NCBI GenBank assembly: GCA_964390365.1
Contig: CAYMHW010000064.1
Span: 1 to 13,148, forward strand
DNA: 13,148 nucleotides
Direction of reading: 5' to 3'
Origin: JALQTD01 sp964390365
Lineage (GTDB): Bacteria; Bacteroidota; Bacteroidia; Flavobacteriales_D; Sanyastnellaceae
A program made the translations under genes and the position numbers. The notes under the pieces are model-generated. The model did not search any database. It worked only from the letters and a program-made list of their open reading frames with translations, and was not told where the DNA came from. Positions 7,303 through 13,148 of this stretch are shown here, one piece after another. The number at the start of each line of letters is the position of its first letter. The first letter of the stretch is position 1.

Positions 7303-7306
7303 CATC

Positions 7307-8494
7307 ATGAACCTTCGTTTCATCGGAGCCGGTGCTTTGGTCATCGGTTCCATCGGCGTGCTGCATGCCCAAACCAGCCTCCCCGCTGAGGAGTGGATCG
7401 AGCACGTCTACGGCCACCACGTGGCCCAAGCGGCAGCGGACCTCGAGCCCGCGTTGCGCCGCCAACAAGAGGAGGTCCGGTTTCGGCCGGCCGCATTGCA
7501 AGCCTCCGCATTTTACTTGACCCCGGGGTCGTCGCCCTTGCCGGATTACACGGAGTGGCAAGTGGACCAAACGGGCGTCCTGCCGCCGGTCGGGGCCGCT
7601 CGCCGCGCAGTCGTGGAGGCTGCGGAATCGGCGGGAGAAGCCGATCGCGCCGTGTTCCGTCAGCAGCTCTGGTGGGAGGTCGCGGACCACGTGTTTGCGT
7701 GGCTCGCCCTTGAGGAGGAGCGCGAGGTGGTGGCGCGCCAAATCGCGTCCTTCGAAGCCGTCCTCGACGCCACCGCGCGGCGACTGGACGCGGGGGAGGC
7801 CACGGTGATGGAGGTCGAGCAGGCCCGCTGGGGTGTCGCGGAAGCGCGCACCGTGGGGGCGGAGTTGGGTGCTCGGTCCCGCGCGTTGGAGCTCCAGTTG
7901 CAGGCGTGGTGCGGCGGGGCGTTGCCGGCTGCGTCGGTCACTCCCGGGGCGTATGCCGACCTCGGCCCGCTCGACGACGAGATGGGCACGTTGCCCGAGG
8001 AGGCCGCTGCCGAGGCGGCGAACGGCTACGCCGAGGCGGAGTGGATGCGGGCGCGGCGGGAGCGGTTGCCGGAGTGGACCCTGGGCTACAATGCGCAGGG
8101 CGTGACGGGCGAGGTGTACGGCGGCGTGTTCGCTGGACTTGCCATTCCGTTGCGGGGCGCAAAGAGCGGGGAGGAGCTGGCGGCGTTGGAACGGAACCGG
8201 GTTCGGTACGAAGGGGAGCGGCGGGTGGCCGAGGCGCGTGCGGAGCGGACGGTGTGGGCGGAGCGGTATGCGGCGCTCCGGGCGGTTCGGCCGATTTGGT
8301 CGGAGGCGCTTGCGGAATCTTCGGTGGGGGAGGTGTTGGATTTGGCCTCCAGCACAGCCCACTTCTCGGTGGTGGAACTTCACCGCCTGCTCAATGCCCG
8401 ATTCCAAGCGGAACGGGAACTCATTCACCTCGACGAAGAACTGCGGCGGCTGCGCGCGCGGTTGCTGACGTCCCTTGAACTGCCCAAATCATGA
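7307..8494 (+). CDS. TolC/CusC-family outer-membrane efflux channel
   Basis: A 395-residue outer-membrane factor expected to form the trimeric channel-tunnel through which the RND pump expels its substrate. It has a signal peptide (hydrophobic 5-19, LHA before Gln22). The TolC signature RRLDAGEATVMEVEQARWGVAEAR region (158-181) and the GxAIPL strand-to-helix motif (272-282, after PEWTLGY) are clear, and long Glu/Arg-rich alpha-helical segments surround them (95-200, 285-390). It is short for the family but within the range seen for Bacteroidota CusC-like proteins. I place the start at 7307; an in-frame GTG at 7259 would put 16 polar residues ahead of the signal peptide. The stop overlaps the adaptor ATG as ATGA, indicating translational coupling. 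No lipobox is present. Confidence 0.9.
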   Translation: MNLRFIGAGALVIGSIGVLHAQTSLPAEEWIEHVYGHHVAQAAADLEPALRRQQEEVRFRPAALQASAFYLTPGSSPLPDYTEWQVDQTGVLPPVGAARRAVVEAAESAGEADRAVFRQQLWWEVADHVFAWLALEEEREVVARQIASFEAVLDATARRLDAGEATVMEVEQARWGVAEARTVGAELGARSRALELQLQAWCGGALPAASVTPGAYADLGPLDDEMGTLPEEAAAEAANGYAEAEWMRARRERLPEWTLGYNAQGVTGEVYGGVFAGLAIPLRGAKSGEELAALERNRVRYEGERRVAEARAERTVWAERYAALRAVRPIWSEALAESSVGEVLDLASSTAHFSVVELHRLLNARFQAERELIHLDEELRRLRARLLTSLELPKS

Positions 8495-9939
8495 ACCTTC
8501 AACTCATTTCATTGGCAACCTTGGCGCTGATTGCGGCCGGTTGCCACCCCCACGATCACGCACACGACCACGAAGACGAGGCGCCGCGCATGGAATGGTG
8601 GGGCTTCACGGAGCACCACGAGGTGTTCATCGACGCGGCCGTGCCCGATTCTGCGGCTGCGTTTTTCGTGCACTTCACGGAATTGGAGGACTTCAAGCCG
8701 TCGCGCGACGTCTCCGTTCGGATGGAGTTCAAGTCGCCGGCGGGCGTGGATCGCGTGAAGGGGGCGCCTGTGCAGGCGGGGATTTGGCGCGTGGATTGGA
8801 CGCCCTCGACGGATCCGGTGGAGGTGACGTTGTGGTGGGCGACTCCGGATGCAGATGGCCAAATCCCACTCGGATCCTCCACCGCCTCCGGCCCTTGGGA
8901 AGGCTGGGTCGTGGCCGACGAGGGCGTGTCCTTCGGCCGGGAGCAGGTGTGGTCGGTGCCGTTTGGAACCACCGCGGTGCAGCGCGATACGGTGTGGGAA
9001 GCCATGTCCTTGCCCGGCAAGTGGATGGCGGCCCCAGGCGACGACCGCGTGGTGGCCGCCGGAGCCAGCGGCACGCTGCGTTGGACCGAAGGCTTCCCGG
9101 TCGCCGGTGCGGCGGTTCGCCGTGGCGACGTCATCGCGCGCATCGAGGTCGGCGACTTCGCTTCGTCCGGACTCGCGGCCGAAGCGGCCACCGCGGAAGC
9201 GGAATGGGAGGCCGCGGAATCGGCCGTGCGCCGGCTGCAACCGCTCCGCGAGGCGGGCATGGTGACGGCGGGAGAATGGGAGTCCGCCGTGGCGCGGCAA
9301 GCCATTGCCGCCGAGGCGTGGGAGCGCCTGCAAACCATTCGGGCTCAGGAAGCGTGGGAGGTGCGGGCGCCGTTGGACGGGTTTGTCCGCGCCGTGCACG
9401 CGACGAGTGGGAGTTACGTTGGGCCGGATGCGCCGTTGTGCGTGCTCACGACCGATCGCGAGCAGTGGATTGAAGTGCGGGTGAATCCCGCGCACCGCGG
9501 GCGCCTCGAGCGGGCGCAATCGGTCAGCGTGCGGACGGAAGGGGGGTGGCGGCATGGGGTTTTGGCCTCGATTGCGAACCAAATCGATGCGCAAAGTGGC
9601 CTGCTCAACGCGTACATCGCGCTCGATGAGGTCGTTCCCGGTACCCGGCCCATCGCCGGCAGCTTCGCCGAAGTCCAAATCGAATACGGCACCGCGACCC
9701 CGGCCCACGTCATCCCGACGAGCGCCCTGCTCGAGCAATACGGGCAATTCGAAGTGGCGGTCCAAATCTCGGGCGAGCAGTTCGAGCTCAAGCCGGTGGT
9801 CATCGGCGCCCGCAACGCCCTCCAAGCCGAGGTGCTCTCCGGCGTCGAACCCGGCGACCGCGTGGTGAGCACGGGGGCGTACGCCGTGCGGATGGCATCA
9901 TTGAAGGGCTCCACGCCCGCTCACGGACACACCCACTGA
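8491..9939 (+). CDS. RND efflux periplasmic adaptor (CusB/CzcB/HlyD family), His-rich lipoprotein
   Basis: A 482-residue membrane-fusion protein linking the permease to the TolC channel. The N-terminus is a lipoprotein signal ending in AAGC (Cys18), followed at once by a metal-binding-like run with His at 19, 21, 23, 25 and 27 and acidic residues at 28-30. About 38-140 is an extra beta-rich domain (WWGFTEHHEVFIDA..., HFTELEDFKPS) seen in many Bacteroidota heavy-metal adaptors. The two half-lipoyl segments are at about 186-222 and 289-322, separated by a short alpha-hairpin (about 226-288). A beta-barrel (about 323-400) and membrane-proximal domain (about 401-471, including IPTSALLEQYG) follow. 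The C-terminus ends with His478, His480 and His482. It overlaps tolC by 4 nt and is 3 nt ahead of the permease gene. The His tails suggest a divalent or soft metal substrate. The metal itself is inferred, not shown. Confidence 0.93.
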   Translation: MNLQLISLATLALIAAGCHPHDHAHDHEDEAPRMEWWGFTEHHEVFIDAAVPDSAAAFFVHFTELEDFKPSRDVSVRMEFKSPAGVDRVKGAPVQAGIWRVDWTPSTDPVEVTLWWATPDADGQIPLGSSTASGPWEGWVVADEGVSFGREQVWSVPFGTTAVQRDTVWEAMSLPGKWMAAPGDDRVVAAGASGTLRWTEGFPVAGAAVRRGDVIARIEVGDFASSGLAAEAATAEAEWEAAESAVRRLQPLREAGMVTAGEWESAVARQAIAAEAWERLQTIRAQEAWEVRAPLDGFVRAVHATSGSYVGPDAPLCVLTTDREQWIEVRVNPAHRGRLERAQSVSVRTEGGWRHGVLASIANQIDAQSGLLNAYIALDEVVPGTRPIAGSFAEVQIEYGTATPAHVIPTSALLEQYGQFEVAVQISGEQFELKPVVIGARNALQAEVLSGVEPGDRVVSTGAYAVRMASLKGSTPAHGHTH

Positions 9940-9942
9940 GCC

Positions 9943-12900
9943 ATGTTGCAACGCATTTTAGACGCCGCTTTGGCGAACCGCATGGCCGTCCTGTTGGGCG
10001 CGGCGATGCTGATGGTGGTGGGCGTGCAGGTGACGCGCCAAATGTCCGTGGACGTCTTCCCCGACTTGACCGCGCCGACGGTGACGATCATGACGGAGGC
10101 GCACGGCCTCGGGGCCGGGGAGGTGGAGCAGCTCGTGACGTTCCCGGTGGAAACGGCGATGAACGGTGCGCCGTCGGTGCGCCGCATTCGGTCATCGAGT
10201 GCGGCGGGGATTTCGATCGTTTGGGTCGAGTTCGATTGGGAGACGGATGTTTACCGGGCGCGGCAGTTGGTGAACGAGCGGCTGTCCGCCGTTCGGGCGA
10301 GCTTGCCTCCGTCGGCGGCCGACCCGACGATGGCGCCGATTTCGTCGATCATGGGCGAGGTGATGTTGGTGGCGCTGGAAGGGGAGGGGACGTCCTTGGC
10401 GGAACTGCGGGCGTTGGCGGATTGGGAGTTGCGGCCGCGGTTGATGTCGTTGGGGGGCGTGGCGAATGTGTCGGTGCTCGGGGGCGAGTTGCAGCAACTG
10501 CAAGTGCAGGTGAATCCGTTGCTGTTGGAGCACCACGGGGTGGCGTTGCACGCGGTGATGGCGGCGGTCGAAGGGTCGCAGGGGGCCGCGGGCGGTGGGG
10601 TGTTGAGCGACTACGGGAACCAGTATTCGGTGCGTGCGGTGGGGCGGGTTCGGGGGCCGGAGGGGCTGGGACGCGCGATCATTCCGGGGACGGCGCTGCG
10701 GATTGAGGACGTGGCGGAAGTGAAGTGGGGTGGGGGCGATCCCATCGGGGCGGGGTCGTGCAATGGCAAGGAGGCGATCATCCTCACCGTTTCGAAGCAG
10801 CCGGATGTCAATACGTTGGAATTGACGGAGCGGTTGGATGCGGCGATTGGGGATTTGGCCTTGAGCCTGCCGGATGGCGTGAGCCTGCGGAGCGATGTGT
10901 TTCGCCAAAGCGATTTCATCGAAGTGTCCATCGAAAACCTGAAACGGACGCTGCTCGAGGGCGCCTTCTTCGTCATCCTGGTGCTGCTGATTTTCCTGAT
11001 GAACTGGCGGACGACGCTCATCAGCCTCCTCGCGATTCCGCTGTCGTTGCTCACGAGCATCCTGGTGCTGAACGCGCTTGGATACGATGTGAACACGATG
11101 AGCCTCGGGGGGATGGCGATTGCGATCGGGGCGCTGGTGGACGATGCGATCATCGATGTGGAGAACGTGTACAAGCGGCTTCGGATGAACCGGCACTTGC
11201 CGCAGGACAAGCGGTTGCCGCTCTTGGAGGTGGTGCGGGGCGCTTCGATGGAGATCCGGAGCAGCATTTTGGTGGCGACGCTCATCATCATGGTGTCCTT
11301 CGTGCCGCTGTTCTTTCTGAGCGGCATGGAGGGGCGGTTGTTGCAGCCGTTGGGCATCGCGTTTTTGACGTCCGTGCTGGCGTCGTTGTTGGTGGCCGTG
11401 ACGGTGACGCCGGTGATGTGCTCGTACTTGTTGGGGTCGGAGCGTTCGTTGAACCGTTCGGCGGAGGGGACGCGGTTGGAGCGCTGGTTGTCGCGGACGT
11501 ACCGTGCATCGTTGAAGCCGATTTTGCAGCGGCCGGTGGCAGTGGTTTCGGTGGCGGTGGCCTTGCTGGTCGCGGCGTTGGTGGGATTCTTTCAACTGGG
11601 CCAAACCTTTTTACCGCCCTTCAACGAGGGGTCGCTGGTCATCAGTTTGGTGGGTCCTCCGGGCATGTCGCTCGAGGAGAGCGAGCGGGCTGGACGGCAG
11701 GCGGAGGCGCTGTTGTTGGCCATGCCTGAGGTGGACGTGGTGACCCGGCGGACGGGGCGCGCGGAGTTGGATGAGCACGCCCAGGGCGTGAACTCGTCGG
11801 AGTTGGATGTGCCGTTCACGTTGGCCGATCCTTCGATGCGCGAAGCGTTTTTTGAGCGGGTGCGGCAGGTTTTGGGCCAAATCCCCGGCGTCAACGCAAC
11901 CCTCGGCCAACCCATCGCCCACCGAATCGACCACATGCTGAGCGGTACGCGGGCGAACATCGCGGTGAAGCTGTACGGCGATGAATTGCCGGTCCTCCAA
12001 GCCCTGTCGCGGGAGGCGGTGGCGGTGCTCGAAGGCATCGACGGCCTGGCGGACGTCACGCCCGAGCCGATGATGGAGGTGCCGGAAGTGCGCATCACCC
12101 CCCGTCCGGAGCTGCTCGCCGCCTACGGCCTGTCCGTGGCCGACGTGGGGCACTTCGTGGAAGCGGCCGTTGGCGGTGAGGCGATCGGTGAAGCCTTCCT
12201 CGGAAGCCGCCGCCGCGCTGACATCGTGGTCCGCCTCGCTCCGGCCTTCCGCACCTCCATCGATGCCTTGCGCGCCCTGAACATCCCCGTTGCGGGAGGT
12301 GGCGCGGTGCCGCTTTCCACCGTGGCCGACATCGAATCAAAGAGCGCGGCCTTCACCATATCGCGCGAAAACGTCCAGCGCAAGGCGGTCATCGCCGTCA
12401 ACCTATCGGGGCGGGACCTCGGCTCAGCCGTGGCCGAAATCAAGTCCTCCCTCCGTGCATCCCTCGACCTGCCCCCCGGCTACCGCTTCGAACTCGGGGG
12501 CCAATTCGAAAGCGCGGAACGGGCCGCCGGCCTGCTCAAATGGTCCGCGATCCTCGCCGTTCTGGTCATCTTCTTCCTCCTTTATATGGAGTTCCGCAAC
12601 GTCACCCTTGCGAGCATCGTCCTGCTGAACTTGCCGCTCGCGCTCATCGGTGGCATCGCGGCGGTGGCGTGGACGAGCGGTTCGGTGAGCATTGCGGCGG
12701 TCATCGGCTTCATTTCCCTCTTCGGAATGGCTACGCGGAATGGGTTGCTGTTGGTGAGCCGTTACGAGGATTTGGCCCAAACCACCAACCTCCCAGCCGA
12801 TGCGCTCCTCCTGCAGGGCGCAGCCGACCGCCTCAACCCAATCCTGATGACGGCCCTGTCCACCGCGCTCGCCCTGATTCCCCTCGCGCTCAACGGCGAT

Positions 12901-13020
12901 GCCTCCGGGAACGAGATCCAAAGCCCCATGGCGGTGGTCATTCTCGGCGGCCTGTTGAGCGCCACACTCCTCAATCTCTACGTCATTCCGATCATTTATC
13001 GGTGGGTGCGCATGCGGTAA
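9943..13020 (+). CDS. CusA/CzcA-family heavy-metal RND efflux permease
   Basis: A 1025-residue proton-driven inner-membrane permease of the HME-RND class, normal length and intact. Helix 1 is at about 14-31; helices 2-6 lie at about 340-495, a short linker follows, and helices 7-12 run from about 530 to 1018, with two large periplasmic loops between. The helix 4 motif IGALVDDAIIDVEN (395-408) carries Asp400 and Glu407, equivalent to CzcA Asp408 and Glu415, needed for proton transfer. The CzcA Asp402 position is Ala394, as in CusA-type pumps. The CusA periplasmic methionines 573, 623 and 672 align by eye with Ser568, Leu621 and His664, although Met665 is adjacent to the last. Cu/Ag specificity therefore cannot be assumed, and Zn/Co/Ni cannot be excluded. 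It is the last gene of the tolC-adaptor-permease operon, starting 3 nt after the adaptor stop. Confidence 0.95.
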   Translation: MLQRILDAALANRMAVLLGAAMLMVVGVQVTRQMSVDVFPDLTAPTVTIMTEAHGLGAGEVEQLVTFPVETAMNGAPSVRRIRSSSAAGISIVWVEFDWETDVYRARQLVNERLSAVRASLPPSAADPTMAPISSIMGEVMLVALEGEGTSLAELRALADWELRPRLMSLGGVANVSVLGGELQQLQVQVNPLLLEHHGVALHAVMAAVEGSQGAAGGGVLSDYGNQYSVRAVGRVRGPEGLGRAIIPGTALRIEDVAEVKWGGGDPIGAGSCNGKEAIILTVSKQPDVNTLELTERLDAAIGDLALSLPDGVSLRSDVFRQSDFIEVSIENLKRTLLEGAFFVILVLLIFLMNWRTTLISLLAIPLSLLTSILVLNALGYDVNTMSLGGMAIAIGALVDDAIIDVENVYKRLRMNRHLPQDKRLPLLEVVRGASMEIRSSILVATLIIMVSFVPLFFLSGMEGRLLQPLGIAFLTSVLASLLVAVTVTPVMCSYLLGSERSLNRSAEGTRLERWLSRTYRASLKPILQRPVAVVSVAVALLVAALVGFFQLGQTFLPPFNEGSLVISLVGPPGMSLEESERAGRQAEALLLAMPEVDVVTRRTGRAELDEHAQGVNSSELDVPFTLADPSMREAFFERVRQVLGQIPGVNATLGQPIAHRIDHMLSGTRANIAVKLYGDELPVLQALSREAVAVLEGIDGLADVTPEPMMEVPEVRITPRPELLAAYGLSVADVGHFVEAAVGGEAIGEAFLGSRRRADIVVRLAPAFRTSIDALRALNIPVAGGGAVPLSTVADIESKSAAFTISRENVQRKAVIAVNLSGRDLGSAVAEIKSSLRASLDLPPGYRFELGGQFESAERAAGLLKWSAILAVLVIFFLLYMEFRNVTLASIVLLNLPLALIGGIAAVAWTSGSVSIAAVIGFISLFGMATRNGLLLVSRYEDLAQTTNLPADALLLQGAADRLNPILMTALSTALALIPLALNGDASGNEIQSPMAVVILGGLLSATLLNLYVIPIIYRWVRMR

Positions 13021-13076
13021 CGGGCGCATTGTTAGGTGATTGGGTGTTGGCTGAAAAAAGTTTTGGCCAAACCGTG

Positions 13077-13107
13077 TTGCAGGCGATGGAAAGTCGCAGT
13101 ACATTTG
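13077..13107 (+). promoter_or_regulatory. Strong Bacteroidota-type promoter, possibly of an rRNA operon beginning beyond the window
   Basis: TTG (13077-13079), 20 bases, then TACATTTG (13100-13107) matches the sigma-ABfr promoter TTG-N19-21-TAnnTTTG exactly at the conserved bases. An A/T-rich tract (13053-13064) lies just upstream, UP-element-like in this GC-rich DNA. Downstream, GTTCGTTGA (13131-13139) resembles the GTTCTTTGA leader element I associate with sequence upstream of 16S rRNA in Bacteroidota. No ORF starts before the window ends. A promoter is well supported; the rRNA assignment is inference. The 128 bp from the permease stop to the window end show no clear intrinsic terminator, only a TTTGGCCAAA palindrome (13062-13071). 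Confidence 0.55.
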
Positions 13108-13148
13108 CCCCCGCTTTCGAAGGAAGGCGCGTTCGTTGAGGGGCTGGG

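Noticed and set aside
8509..9825. A 438-codon minus-strand open frame inside the adaptor gene
   Set aside because: Antisense of a well-supported HlyD-family gene, with no motif or plausible start context.
10192..11604. A 470-codon open frame on the minus strand inside the permease gene
   Set aside because: Composition is dominated by Arg, Gln, His and Pro, as expected from antisense of a hydrophobic RND gene; no domain is visible.
9943..13020. Calling the pump a copper/silver exporter (cusA)
   Set aside because: The helix 4 motif fits, but the three periplasmic methionines are not conserved, so the metal is left open.
1..13148. CRISPR array, tRNA gene, insertion sequence or phage element
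   Set aside because: No regularly spaced repeats, no tRNA-like cloverleaf, no transposase or integrase motif and no target-site duplication were seen.

Overview
The window (about 13.1 kb, roughly 60-65% GC by eye) looks like the chromosome of a GC-rich member of the Bacteroidota. The support is a propeller/Y_Y_Y/LuxR membrane regulator, a GH97 (SusB-type) lipoprotein, start codons without Shine-Dalgarno sequences, and a good match to the Bacteroidota promoter (TTG-N20-TAnnTTTG) near the right edge. I cannot name the genus. All stretches without a gene are 128 bp or shorter.

Left part (1-5262): a membrane-anchored one-component regulator, probably lacking its true N-terminus, runs rightwards and ends one base before the end of a leftward two-gene operon. 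That operon encodes a class I SAM-dependent methyltransferase followed, through an ATGA stop/start overlap, by a secreted GH97 alpha-glucosidase-type lipoprotein. The four key glutamates of the glucosidase have the same spacing as in SusB. A 65-bp divergent region carrying an 8-bp inverted repeat separates this operon from a rightward class 3 aldehyde dehydrogenase (5328-6716).

Right part (6842-13020): a tightly packed heavy-metal efflux locus. It has a small secreted His/Cys protein, a TolC-family outer-membrane channel, a His-rich lipoprotein RND adaptor, and a CusA/CzcA-type RND permease. The last three genes are coupled (a 4-nt overlap, then a 3-nt gap). Together they would form a tripartite pump moving metal ions from periplasm or cytoplasm to the outside. 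The metal is not clear: the permease lacks the CzcA Asp402 equivalent and also lacks the three CusA periplasmic methionines. Just after the permease the window ends in what looks like a strong promoter and leader, possibly of an rRNA operon.

The least expected signal is compositional. A 9-base word, GGCCAAATC (or its complement), occurs seven times. At many of these sites, and at related CCAAAC/CCAAAT sites, the DNA changes abruptly from G/T-rich to C/A-rich synonymous codons. In the aldehyde dehydrogenase, leucine codon TTG drops from 15 of 26 before the site to 0 of 19 after it. I know of no described system that explains this. It could be codon-context bias, mosaic ancestry, or a genome-wide DNA signal word.
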